Positions 22,581 through 33,875 of a DNA stretch of 64,000 nt are shown here, piece by piece. The DNA comes from Mesostigma viride. Taxonomy: Eukaryota; Streptophyta; Mesostigmatophyceae; Mesostigmatales; Mesostigmataceae. The first letter of the stretch is position 1; every line of letters starts with the position of its first letter. Location of the stretch: assembly GCA_009746045.1 (NCBI GenBank), contig RPFO01000015.1:2078998-2142997 (forward strand), written 5' to 3'. The notes below the pieces were generated by a model. That model was not told the DNA's origin. It did no database searches and worked only from the letters and a program-made list of their open reading frames with translations. Made by a program: the position numbers and the translations under genes.

Positions 22581-24113
22581 ATCTTAGGGGTGCCCACCAC
22601 GTTCTGTGTGGTAGAGGGCTATCAGGGGCCTGCCATACTGGGTCAGAACTTCTTGTGCATGCCAGGGGTCACTTTAACCTCTGATGAGTTGGCACTAGAA
22701 GGCAAAGGCAGCCACCCCCTTGAAAGATATCACTATTCCCAGGGTCTTGCTGTGGCGGTGAAGGCTGTTAAGAGTCAGCGTGCTGAGGGTCCCCAAGGTC
22801 AGGAGCCCATAGCTGAGGACCTGTTGATCATCCCAACCACCTTTGATCCACGGCAGTTAGGGGTAAACAGGTACCAGATAGCTGCTCACAGTCCTATACC
22901 CTGGCGCCAGCTAGTCGAGATGATGCAAAGCCCCAAGATGGCTAAGGCATGGACTCTTGGCTTTGTTGCTTCTGGGCATGAGTGGATAGTTTCCAACTGT
23001 GCAGAGCCTGTGGATGAGCTGCCAGAAGTTCACCAGCTGCTCAGATTGATGTTTGTCCTCAAGCTCAAGGAGGTTGATGGTGTCCAGGTGCCACATGTCA
23101 GACCAGTTGTAACCGAGTATCATGGTACTGGCCAGTTGTTAGATGAGGAGCTCTATACTCCGGGGATGCTGCATGACACGTGGAGGATTCTGCTGTGCAT
23201 ATTTCTGTCTTTTCTGGTTAAGGGTGTGCCCTATAGCTCTGTGCTGATTGATTTCAAGAGGGCTTTTCTTAAGGGTGACCAGGATCAGGCTAGGCAGACG
23301 TGGAGAGAATGAGCCTATGGTCTTCTGTGGCATGCAGGCTACGTTGTTCCAGGCCAAGGGCTCGTGGTTCATCAAGATGGAGGGTGGTAAGGACTATCCA
23401 CAGCAGATTGTAGATGCATTGCAGGAGCCCATCACGCAGGCTAGGTATGCTACCATCAGGGGCATGCTGGCATGGCTTGCAAGTATATGTGCCCCTGACT
23501 TGCTGGTATTGAGTCGACTTACTGATTCCCAGCTAGTTGAAGTGGGTGCTGAGAGTGTGGTGCAGGCTGTCATGATGTCTCCCCCTCTTATATTATACTG
23601 GGTCCTGTGGATTTGTACAAGCCCCTTGACATGATCCTCTATGTGGACAGTTCTATGGATAATAGGAAGGTCACAGAGGTCAGGGGCAGGGCAGCAGCAT
23701 TAGTTACCCTGGAGCAAGATCACACCTCACTTGTTACCTGGTACAGTCGGTTGCAGAACAGGGTTACACCCAGCAGTGATATTGCTGAGTGCAGGGCAAT
23801 CTGTGAAGGGCTGCATACTGCTCTTTACTTGAGGGAGCTCTTCTACCAGCTATGTCAAGTGGCTTCCTGTAGGTTGCAGCTGCACACACTGGTGAGGACT
23901 GATAGCATGGGCATGGTGCAATTTGTGCACAGGCAGCTGGCCAGGAGCAGGGACCTTGACTACTTGTTGCTCAAGGAGATGTCCTACCTAGCTCACATTG
24001 AACATGTGCCTGGTGTGGATAACCCTGCAGATGCCCTCACCAAGCTGGAGGAGAAGGCGGAGCGGCAGTACCCCCTGCTCCGTGGGCTCATGGACCCCTT
24101 ACACGGGCGGCCA

Positions 24114-25114
24114 TAGAGACCAGGCCTTGCTTCAGCTTGGGTGTCCCCAGTGGGCTGTTTGACCAAAGTACCAAGTGGTGACTGGTGCTTACTGGTTGAC
24201 AGCCGGTCCTTCAGGGTTAGGTACACCCTCCTGGACAGGAGTTGGTGTGGGATACACTCCTACCAGCTGAGAATCATGCCTGGCCCTCCCCATGGGGTTT
24301 CAGAAGAGTCGCCAGGACTTAAGTCGACGCCTTTGGCCTCAAACAGTTAGGCCATGCAAGGGCAACCCGAATGCTGGTTCTTACAGGTTGCTGTACATAT
24401 GTTCCTAGTGCTTGTATCAACCTGTTGCTAATAAAGAACCTGGTTGTGTGACCATGTGGAACATGGTTGCCAGGGAGCCACATTCTGGGTTATATAATGC
24501 TTGAATAAAATATAATCATGTCATTCTCATGTTGTTCTAATGGTTGTAATGTTTGTCTTGTTCACAGTTCCAGGTCACCTATAAACCTGGAGATTGGGGT
24601 GGGGTTCAATTCCCCAGCAGAGCCACAGCCTGGCATGAGTGATTCCTGGGCTTAACACCCAGTGAAGACATGGGCTCCCCAATAAGGCAGTATTTGCATA
24701 GGTGCTACCTGAGTCTCTTTGAGCATAAAAGGAAAAGGCTGGCCAAGGCGGGCGCCATAAGAACGGGCGCCTGTGATAACTGTGAAAGATCAGGAACTCA
24801 CAATAGTACGTTCTTGGCATCCTTTAATCCCAGCCATTGGACTAGGTAATGCGCCTTGACTAGCACCAAGTTCCCAAGGAAAGGTTGGGAGCTGACCAAG
24901 GGGTCAGGGGATAACCTGGGGTGACCTCTGATTCACTGGCCAGTACACCTAGCCTGGTCCAAGGGCATATATGTTGTTACCCAAAAGGAGGCAGGACCCT
25001 GGGCCCTAGCAGGTCTGATCAACCCCAAGGGACCAAGTGGTCTGTGGCTGAGTAGGCACAAGCAAGGTTCGGCTTGTTTCAAGCTGGTCCAGCTCCAAAA
25101 GAAGAAAGGGTTGG
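24114..25114 (+). other. 3' untranslated region of copia II
   Basis: Non-coding. AATAAA-like signals lie near 24430 and 24500. It ends in a purine tract AAAAGAAGAAAGGG (about 25097-25110) directly before the 3' LTR, which suits a polypurine tract. Confidence 0.5.
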
Positions 25115-25758
25115 AGTTAGCATTTTGGGCAACCAATATGCTAAGTGGATGCAGTTTGGAAAGACCTTTCCAACGCCGTGCTGACCGCCTGAAACAGACA
25201 AGGGACAAGAAAGATATGAAGTCCCGAAGTCCTAGCCATCCGTGGCCGACTAGGGTGCAGTCCTCTGGTATAGTGGACAGGACACGTGGCAGGACGTGCC
25301 TGCACAGGCGTAGCCTGTCTATCACGTGACTGTGGTCCACATAGACCAGGAGGAGCAGCAGCCTGTGACTGGTGGGGTACAGGAGCTGGCACAGGGCTGC
25401 AAGGATACTAGACCTTGCAGGCTTGTGACAGGTCCTGTACTTCCTAGGTTGCAGAGTCTAGGCAAATCCAGTTCGCCCTGGCTCTGCACTGATGCCAGTG
25501 GACGTTGAGGATTTGCTTGCACGCCTGCACGTGCCTCGTCACGCCGATGGGAACGAGGAACAACACAAAGGATATAGCTTGGTCATGGGGGATGACCAGC
25601 TATCTCGGCAAGCACGAACCGTGGGTGCCACCTTGGTCGTGGAAGTGCCCATCGTGGTCGTGGCCTGCATGGTGCACAGCCAATGCTGCCTTGCAACATT
25701 GGCTAAGCCGTGCTGTGAAAGACCAAGAGCTCACATCCGCTGGGAGCTCTTTCTAACT
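25115..25758 (+). repeat. 3' LTR of copia II
   Basis: 644 bp, matching the LTR at 7824-8469 in the same orientation, with the same AGTTAG and CTAACT ends. It is followed by TTTGT (25759-25763), the second copy of the target duplication. Confidence 0.8.
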
Positions 25759-26231
25759 TTTGTAGGACATAGTTGCTTGCACCAGCCGGGTCGACACCGC
25801 CCTTGGTCTGGCCGGCCCCCAGCGGCTCGGCCAACCCGGGCGGCATATCTTGACCTGGCCTGGCCCCAAGGACATTCCCAGGAAGCTAGGTAAACCTGCC
25901 ATGACCTACACCCAGATGTTGCTGGCCGACCTAGTGGTCCCAGCTCAGTTTGAACACCGCATCCACTCCCTCACCCTTCTTTGGACTGCCATGCAGAACA
26001 AGAAGAGGTGGCAGAAGATTGTCCAGGCTCACACGCCAGCCCCTGTGGGCAAGCCACCCCCCCCCAATTAAGAGGAAGGGGCGTTTTGCTGAGTAGTGTA
26101 GTTAGGATTTTCTAGACTAGATAGCTTCGAGTTAGGTTAGTTCGATTACGCGGCTTCTCCCACCTCCACCCATCCAACATGGAATATGTGCTAGATGACC
26201 TCCCAACGGAGGCATTAATTAATTAATTAAT
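25759..26231 (+). pseudogene. LINE-A reverse transcriptase C-terminus, 3' UTR and tail
   Basis: This is the right half of the LINE split at 7823. It reads VGHSCLHQPGRHRP, ARPTRAAYLDLAW, then a stop and frame change and YTQMLLADLVV, matching the tail end of LINE-B (GHLARTDQVDTSDR, YVLTWRAPGRARQ). A 3' UTR of about 130 bp ends in the hairpin CCTCCCAACGGAGG (26199-26212) and a TTAA tail (26216-26231). Confidence 0.7.
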
Positions 26232-26510
26232 AGACACGTGACTGCGTCACGTGAGCATAAAATTAAAATTAAAATTAAATTATAACATGCCTCCGTGGGG
26301 AGGTCATGTAGCACATATTTCATGATGGATGGGGTGGAGGAAGCCGCGTGATCGAACTATCCTAACTCTATCTAGAAAATCCTAACTGCACTACTCATCA
26401 AAACGTGAGCATAAGTCCTCAGCATAAGTCAACGGAGGCATGTTGTATTATAATTTAATTTAATTTTAATATCCCTGAGAAGGGGCATTGTAACAACCAA
26501 ATCTGACTCG
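26232..26510. repeat. Tail-to-tail LINE 3' ends
   Basis: Directly after the LINE-A tail comes a scrap of the LINE-B 3' end in the opposite sense (CACGTGACTGCGTCACGTG, 26235-26253). After AT-rich repeats there follows a minus-sense copy of the LINE-A 3' UTR (26287-26395, starting at its inverted hairpin CCTCCGTGGGGAGG). The right part includes GAAGGGGCATTGTAACAACC near 26500, like the LTR start at 4654. Confidence 0.55.
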
Positions 26511-26746
26511 TTGTTACAATGATCCTGTGTTTTGTAATATTTTCGGTTTTCTCTGAATATAGTTTAATTAACGCATGCGGGAAAGATAAGGCCGCCATGC
26601 CTTGGCCTGGATGTGGAAGGCTGTCTGCGACATGGGCTGACTAATTCGATCTGTACAAAAGGTTTCCTGCTCGCCCGAATTTTCCTTGGATGACCCGGTT
26701 GTTTATAAGGGTCGGTGGCTATTAATTAGCGGTCCGAGAAAATTGT
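26511..26746. other. Non-coding stretch
   Basis: Nothing recognised before the long simple repeat. Confidence 0.3.
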
Positions 26747-27225
26747 GTGGTGGACGGGTGGACGGGTGCATGGACAGGTGGACGGGTGGACGGGTAGACG
26801 GGTGGACGGATGGACGGGTGGACGGGTGGACGGGTGGACGGGTGGACGGGTGGACGGGTGGACGGGTGGACGGGTGGACGGGTGGACGGGTGGACGGGTG
26901 GACGGGTGGACGGGTGGACGGGTGGACGGGTGGACGGATGGATGGATGCATGCATGTCTGGGTGGGTGGGCGGGTGGGTGGGTGGGTGGGTGGGTGGGTG
27001 GGTGGGTGGGTGGGTGGGTGGGTGGGTGGGTGGGTGGGTGGGTGGGTGGGTGGGTGGGTGGGTGGGTGGGTGGGTGGGTACGTGGGTGGGTGGGTGGGTG
27101 GGTGGGTGGGTGGGTGGGTGGGTGGGTGGGTGGGTGGGTGGGTGGGTGGGTGGGTGGGTGGGTGGGTGGGTGGGTGGGTGGGTGGGTGGGTGGGTGGGTG
27201 GGTGGGGGTGGGTGGGTGGATGGGT
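26747..27225. repeat. GGGTGGAC then GGGT tandem repeats
   Basis: An 8-bp unit GGGTGGAC repeats to about 26940, then GGGT repeats to about 27222 with a few changes. Long open frames occur on both strands in all phases because the repeat has no stop codons; they are not genes. Confidence 0.95.
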
Positions 27226-28041
27226 GGGAATGAACAAAGCACAACATGATGTACTTATGTCGAGGTTGCAAATATATGTTACAGGCGACAAGGTTTCCTT
27301 GGCGAGACGGTAATATAAGTCAATGGTTGGCTATGGCTGTTGTGAGGCGGTTGCCTTTGTATTATACTGTGCATGTAATATGGTAGGGTACGACGTAACA
27401 TATGCTGAGTCAGCTGATGATGACGCAATGCATCGCTATTATAGAAGCTTCTAGTAGACGATGTGTCATAGCAGTTCTAGACATCTTGTGACTATACTAT
27501 ACTTTTCGGCCGAGGGTGGTAAAAAGCATCCAACATGGACACAAGGCGTTAATTACCAGGTAGTAACTTACCATCTAGATATCATGCGTGAGATCCAAGG
27601 CCGTAGTTCTTACAACGTAGGATGCTTAGGTAGTAACTTTACTAGCCGTACCTAAAAGTAAAGTTACAAATACACATCTCTTGTCGTACAGTACCGACGG
27701 GGGAGAATACCGCGACGGGTCTTAGTTGAGAATTTACCACCAGTCGTGTATAGATTCGGTGCCAGTGATCCGATGCTGTAAGATACGTTTTAGTAAGTTA
27801 CTAAGGGGATCTGAAACGATGTCTGAAGTCGTAAATTAGGTTACAATCGGCTGGTGGTAATAGCCATGTAGTATACACAGCCAGATGGAGGGTCAAGACG
27901 TGGGCGATCAAGTGGGAGCGTGCGTGTGGCTATGGTGCGAGCATAGTGCGGCCAGTAAAGATATACGCTAATGCTAAGCAAAAGCACCGAAATGAAAAAT
28001 TAGTGATCAGTCTTTGTTACCTGTTCACTTCTCACTTGTCG
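27226..28041. other. Non-coding stretch
   Basis: No coding frame above background and no element recognised. Confidence 0.3.
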
Positions 28042-28800
28042 TTAATTAATTTATTAATTGATAGACACGTGACTGCGTCACGTGAGCATAAGTCCTCAGT
28101 GGGAGGGGAACATGGGATGGAATGGATGGTGTAAGCTATCTAGGTCCTAGTTACAGGGGTGTGCATGGGCACCGCGGCCCGAATCGCTATGAATGCCACC
28201 ATACGCGGTCACACGCGGAGCCCCCACAGACTTGGGGGTGGTCTCCTTCATCACTACTTGCCATCTATCCTTGCGTACCATCTGCCTCCATATTACAGAC
28301 AAACCACTGAGGAGGCTGCCCGGGCGTGAGCCCGTCGCGTCTAGTGTAGCATATGTCCATGCCGAGTCTATCACGAAAAGTCCACGGGTGGCGGCCCTGC
28401 GCCGCGCGGCCTGGGGCACGCCAGGTGAGGACATATCGCCCAGGCTGGGCGGGCTTGGTGCCAGCTAGTCTATCTGATAGATGTGTCTACCTGATCAGAC
28501 TGTGCGGGCCAGGTGCCCGGCTAGGCCTATAGGCGCCTGTGCCTGATAATGTAGGAAACATAGGGCAAATCAGCGTACTAATCCTCATTACTAATGTGCA
28601 AACCAAAGGGGATGTTAAGGGCCTTGCGCAGCATCTTGGCGACGTTGCCGTCGAGTCATTGCTCCAGCTCCTGCGTCAGTGTCCAGGTCTTGGCGCCGTA
28701 GGTCAGGATCGTCAGAATGACGACCTTGAAGAGGTCACGCTTGACGATCTGGGGTAGTGCGTTTTTGCTCCACCAGTGGCGGTGTTCATGGAGGTGCGCC
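28042..28800 (-). pseudogene. LINE-B 3' end, copy 1
   Basis: Read on the minus strand: reverse transcriptase C-terminal segment (RDLFKVVILTILTYGAKTWT), then the conserved IWRQMVRKDRWQVVMKETTP, a short UTR, the hairpin around 28066-28084 and a TTAA-type tail (28042-28061). Homology to copy 2 stops near 28800, so the copy is 5'-truncated. Several frame changes. Confidence 0.7.
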
Positions 28801-30462
28801 AGTGTTTCTGCTAAGGGGTGGGGTTTTTCCGGTAACTCTTGTAGGGGGGGGGTCTGGCCGAGGCTGGGGGGGGTCCGGGGGGGGCGGAGCACCCCCCGGA
28901 TCTTGGCGAATTTGTTTTAGAAAAATAAAAACCCAATAGGATTTCTTATACAGTTATATAATTTTTCCTAAACTTTGAAGCCTTGCCTTAGTGGGCTGCT
29001 TGTGCCCTGAATCCTGATTCACATAGCCTTGGCATACGCAGGGCTCCCTAATAAAACATACGAAAATGATAATTTAGCATGCATACAAGCATGCCTAGTC
29101 ACAATAGGAGGTTACAAAACATAGTTGTCATCACTTGTAGGCTATGTAGCTCACATTAGCTCAACCATACATTATTGGTGTGACCTCACACGATGCCGCC
29201 TTAGGGTTTGCATGCACCATATACACCCATAGGCCGGAGTCGAAACAACCTGCTCCGCCATGGCCTGCTCCGGAACATCACCGCCATGAATTTCGCGCTG
29301 TGGGTGCGCTGAGCCACCTGCATCGCCCTGCTCTACGGCACCCTCATTCCCATTCGTCTTATCAGTGTCGTCCCCTTCTAACTGGTTGCCTGCCTGCGCC
29401 TGGTGTGTAACGACGGTGGCCAAAGCCCGGCGACCGCTCGTACTGCCAGCCAAGGTCAAAACGCCACCACCTCGTGTGAAATGGTCCTTGAACTTGTAGC
29501 CCAGGGTAATCGGGGGCTCTTTCTTCTTCGTCATGATTCACTTCTCTAGCGCACTATCGAAAAATGTAGGATTAGAAAACACGCAAAACAAAGTCAGCTG
29601 GCTCGACTGCCGTGAACTTTTATGCATCGTCTAGCGGCTCAGCACCTTTACATCGTGTTGCGTACCTACTGCTGCAGGCATTCTGCAGCGCATTTGTTAC
29701 CCGCTCAAGTCTACGCACTTGACAGACTGGAATTGCCGGCTGCCAAGTGCTGAGTGCTGACCCATTCGTTATAGGGTCAGATCTGCACCGCGCCACGCCT
29801 TTTGTTACTTGGGTACGGATAATCTATTTGCTCACAAATTGAAGTTGAAACTTTAGCCCCTCCTCGATCAACAGTAGTTGTTAGCACGTCCAACAACTCA
29901 ACTCAACTCAACATCAACAACAACGAGATTTGTGCTGGTCAAGCTCACACCGGTATTAAAAGTGGGCAACAACAAGGACAACTCAAGTCGCGAGCGAGCA
30001 ATGTTTGTGCAGATTCGCCTAGCCTTGACGAGCCGTTGCCCATGATTATTTTTTTAATACTGCATCTGAGGGTCACGCACTACTATTTTAACCTCATCAG
30101 TAAGGTATCTTGTAGCTGCGATAGGACCGTCGCGAGATTCCATGCCCTGGCGCACTGGTTTTCGTCGGGCATTCAGCAGGGCTCTGCTGTGTCGGAATTT
30201 ACATTCGGTGGAGGTGTTAGCCTGGCAGCAATGTGCAATTAAACTATTTGTAAGTGCCGGGAATAGTAACATATACTAATCGAAATTGATATTTTGTATT
30301 AGTCAGTATATAAGTACCGGGTTTGTCTGACGGGGAAACCGGGGAACCCCGGCCGGCATTATTTGATTCCCGGTCGACCAGGTCAGCCCGGGCATGGCTT
30401 ACCGGTCGGCCGGGGGGGGTTTCCTGCTCTGAACACAGCATACCGGTCGGTCGGGGGGGGGG
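28801..30462. other. Mostly non-coding; G-rich runs at both ends
   Basis: G runs at about 28845-28905 and repeated CCGGTCGGCCGGGGGGGG units near 30400-30460. Apart from one minus-strand frame (29172-29534) I see no coding sequence. Confidence 0.3.
29172..29534 (-). CDS. Hypothetical 120-codon frame
   Basis: It starts MTKKKEPPITLGYKFKDHF and has a clean ATG context (GAATC before ATG). The middle is acidic and rich in Gly, Gln and Asn. No domain is recognised. It could be a first exon, a broken transposon gene, or chance. Confidence 0.25.
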   Translation of the reverse strand: MTKKKEPPITLGYKFKDHFTRGGGVLTLAGSTSGRRALATVVTHQAQAGNQLEGDDTDKTNGNEGAVEQGDAGGSAHPQREIHGGDVPEQAMAEQVVSTPAYGCIWCMQTLRRHRVRSHQ

Positions 30463-31275
30463 GTTAATTAATTAATTAATTAATAGACACGTGACTGCGT
30501 CACGTGAGCATAAGTCCTCAGTGGGAGGGGAACATGGGATGGAATGGATGGTATAAGCTATCTAGGTCCTAGTTACAGGGGTGTGGGCACCGCGGCCCGA
30601 ATCGCTATGAATGCCATACTTGGTCACACGCGGAGCCCCCACAGGCTTGGGGGTGGTCTCCTTCATCACTACTTGCCATCTATCCTTGCGCACCATCTGC
30701 CTCCATATTACAGACAAACCAGGAGGCTGCCCGGGGGTGAGCCCGTCTAGTCTAGTGTAGCACATGTCCATGCCGAGTCTATCACGAAAAGTCCACGGGT
30801 GGCGGCCCTGCCGCGCGCGGCCGGGGGCACGCCAGGTGAGGACATATCGCCCAGGCTGGGCGGGCTTGGTGCCAGCTAGTCTATCTGATGTATCTACCTG
30901 ATCTGTGCGGGCCAGGTGCCCGGCTAGGCCCAGGCGCCTGTGCCTAATAATGTGGGAAACATAGGGCGAATCAGCGTACAAATCCTCGTTACTAATGTGC
31001 AAACCAAAGGGGATGTTAAGGGCCTTGCGCAGCATCTTGGTGACGGCGCCGTCGAGTCGTTGCTCCAGCTCCTGCATCAGTGTCCACGTCTCGGCGCCGT
31101 AGGTCAGGATCGTCAGAATGACGACCTTGAAGAGGTCACGCTTGACGATCCGGGGTAGGGCGGGGTTGCTCCACCAGCGGCGGTGGTCATGGAGGTGCGC
31201 CCACGCCATGCCGATCCGTGTCGTCATGTCGTCCTCGCAGTCGGGAAGCCAACTGCCGAGCAGCTTGAAGCGGCC
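30463..31275 (-). pseudogene. LINE-B 3' end, copy 2 (longest)
   Basis: A 253-codon open frame on the minus strand covers the C-terminal end of a non-LTR reverse transcriptase: FKLLGSWLPDCEDD, MAWAHLHDHRRWW, LTYGAETWTLMQELEQRL, LNIPFGLHISNEDLY, GHLARTDQ, YVLTWRAPGRAR and IWRQMVRKDRWQVV. It then has a short UTR, the CACGTGAC...GTCACGTG hairpin and a TTAA tail (30464-30482). It sits within a G-rich target repeat (CCGGTCGGCCGGGG). It lacks the YADD part, so it is a 5'-truncated copy. Confidence 0.75.
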
Positions 31276-33875
31276 TGAAGGAGGGTAGTTGGGGGGGGGG
31301 GGTTCCTGCTTGACATATAGCATACCGGTCGGCCGGGGGGGGTTTCCTGCTGGGCATATACACTACATTTCGCCGCCTAGGACACCTTTTTTAGCGGGGA
31401 ATGTGGTTCGGTCAAGTAGGGGAAAACGGTGGCAGGTCTCCGAGCGTCAGATACTTGGAAATTTCGTTACGTTCGTATCGAGAGTAGATTTCTGACAATT
31501 TTCCTCGTTCGGACAGAACCACAGTGAATTCCAGCATCCGTCCAGTACCAAAGCGTGGACCTAGCAGGAATTCCGTCAGACATCTCGGAAGTAGCAATTT
31601 TTTGTATCAAGCGCACTTGCGCTAGTGTTCAGTACGAATTTGGCCTCCGTCAGGTCAGCAAGCGGTGTGGGAATAAACTGAACTGAACAAAACGGTGGAC
31701 TGTACTAAGAAATTCATACTCAAATTTCGTCATCGAAATCGGAGGGAAATATTCGACCAAGGACGAGAGATTTCATCGAATTTTCAGAACTGGCCAATCG
31801 ATGTCAAATGGCGCGATTCTACACATCACCTAAAAATGGCCTTTTTGGTTACATGGGGTCATATCTTCCACGCATATAGTCAGATCGGGGTGCCTTTCTG
31901 GACTTAAGGTCCCCCTAGGACCCTGTTCACATCACATAAATTGGGTGGCCAACTGACCTATTTTTAGAATCAAACCGTGACGTGGAAAAGTGCAAAAAAC
32001 TATGTTTTCCAGGCATAAGGAGGCATAGCAGCCACACACAAGTAGCAAATGTAGTCCAATTCAGCTGGAAATGGTCATGCTTATTAATTTACATCCAAAG
32101 ACACGAACCGTCCTAATGTATGCAATGTGGGACCAAACTATGTGCTATAATTCTGGCATACATGAGCCAAAACACCGTTTTAGTGCATTATTTTCAAACT
32201 TATGAAGCCCTTGCCAGCACATATGTGGCCCAATCATGCCAGAATTCGTCACGTTAATAGCACAATACTTGAATTTAGACTAGAACACAAGTTGGACATA
32301 TTAGGACCACTGCCGGCCCACTAAAAGTGACGGATGCAAGCAGAAACAGAGCTATTTTTGCCAAAATACTCCATATTCTGCGCCATTGTCTCGGAAAACT
32401 TTGCATTCTTCACTCAATTATCGTCATGGCTGTCATGGGATTCATGTACATGCCACTGGGGCTGGTGTCCATTTTCCCAGTAAAAGTCCTAAATTTAGGA
32501 CCAAGTGGAATTAAAATATATATGCAAACATTAAAATTTGACCCTGGCATTCGTGCCCATGACAGATAACACACTTTTTTAGTTCCTATCAAAAACCTGG
32601 GGTCAAATAATTACATTTAGTGCATGAATGGGCCCTGCCACCTGCCAGACCTCAAAGCGCGAATTTGGCCAAAATGTGGGTTTTAGGACCAATAGGACCA
32701 ATTAGTGTCAACGCATTACCATGCTATCCACACGGTCCCTTGAGCATGTTACAAGCGCTAGGGGACCCTACGAGGCCTTGGGATGGCGGGGCAGCGTATA
32801 ACAAGGCCATACCCTGCTGTGGCTGCCTCTATATATACGCATGCTTAACGGTGTCACAGATGGTGCAGGTAATGCAACATACGTTTGCATGGTTGCTGAG
32901 GTTGCCCGGCTTGAACATGGCCCACCCCTTGCGGTAAACTTTCTCTAAGCATATGCCAAACCTTCTTTGACATCACGGACATGCTGGCCACCACCCAGCG
33001 ATGAAAAAACAATGCATTTGCATTGCAACTAACACATGAATGCAGCCAAATCAAGTTACAAAACAACGTTGTGCTAACATGCAACGCTTTGTGAGCGAAT
33101 TCAGGGTGCATGTAACACGTAAACCATACTGTATATACTGTCTGAGAACACCCTGAACGACTGCAGGCCATAGGACCATGGTTTATAACTAACACATGAG
33201 TAAAACTGCTCTTACGCATGTGTGTTTTAGCTGCAGCGGAAGACGAAGATAGAGACGTAAAAAATTGTATGACGTAAACCAACTAGGTGTGACAGTTATG
33301 TGCACAGAGAGCGTCCCCTCTTTTTAGGCATAGCTGGCGGACTCAAAACACCACGACAGCGTTGCCAGTTACACTCATGATCTAGGACACCCCGGCACGT
33401 ACCTGCTACTTACGTCGCCTCATTCCAGATGGTTGCAAAAAAGTCGCTGAAATCCGCAGCGAGGTCAGCTTTCCGAGAGCTGAGCGCACCAAAGCTGGCC
33501 AACCGGTTCGAAAATGATATAAACCACGCTTGTGCTGCGTTCTAGGTCCAAGAAATACCGAAAGTGAAGACCTATAAGGTGCGCTCGCTGCCCAGCCTGA
33601 ACGTCCCCAAAACATGGTCGACAATGGAAATCGGGCAAGAATGTCACGGCCCAGGCGCTCCCATGTCAAATACTCCGTTTATAAACTCCAGACTATAATA
33701 AAAATCGTCCACAAAAATTTCCTGGCTTGATTCGCACCACCATTGCTAATACACTAACATGTTTGTGCCAAAATCGACCCTCCGCGAGCAGGCGATCTGC
33801 GACCCATTTGTGTTGTGCCGCTGTGCTACAGCGCTACACATAAAAACTTGTGCAGAAAGTATTCACAGCCTTTAA
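31276..33875. other. Non-coding stretch
   Basis: No coding frame or element recognised. A short inverted motif GTCCTAAATTTAGGAC occurs near 32487 and again near 35552. Confidence 0.3.

Larger units (their letters stand above)
18880..24113 (+). pseudogene. copia II protease, reverse transcriptase and RNase H, interrupted
   Basis: After the integrase linker comes a retropepsin-like segment: ATMEVDTNSQVSVI (active-site DT[G]S pattern with Asn for Gly), FSGKVSMKILGEVSVPIL, then after the hAT insert TFCVVEGYQGPAILGQNFL, the usual ILGxxFL end. The reverse transcriptase follows, with KLKEVDGVQVPHVRPVVTEY and DFKRAFLKG (about 23250-23275). At about 23305 the sequence jumps from QTWRE to ENEPMVFCGMQ, losing roughly 110 codons including the YxDD-type motif found in copia I at 695-700. 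RNase H runs from 23607 to 24113 (VDSSMDNRKV, IAECRAI, RTDSMGM, NPADALTK). The copy cannot be active. Confidence 0.75.
7824..25758 (+). mobile_element. 17.9-kb copia-like LTR retrotransposon (copia II) with nested insertions
   Basis: Two near-identical repeats of 646 and 644 bp bound this region in the same orientation. The target duplication TTTGT is perfect (7819-7823 and 25759-25763), and the LINE-A frame RIAFV-GHS is rejoined when the element plus one TTTGT is removed. A purine tract AAAAGAAGAAAGGG lies just before the 3' LTR; no clear tRNA primer site follows the 5' LTR. Inside are two upstream ORFs, a gag with a zinc knuckle, integrase, a protease-like domain, and RT/RNase H. Four secondary insertions (about 7.76 kb) leave an original of about 10.2 kb and a gag-pol of about 4.4 kb, a normal copia length. 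An alternative is that copia is itself nested in another LTR element, but no second LTR pair was found. Confidence 0.75.

Noticed and set aside
27000-27222. GGGT repeat as a telomeric array
   Set aside because: Green algal telomere repeats are TTTAGGG or TTTTAGGG; this array is internal and lacks T-rich units.
26686-27291. Several long open frames on both strands
   Set aside because: All are translations of GGGTGGAC and GGGT repeats. Open in nearly all frames, so no coding signal.
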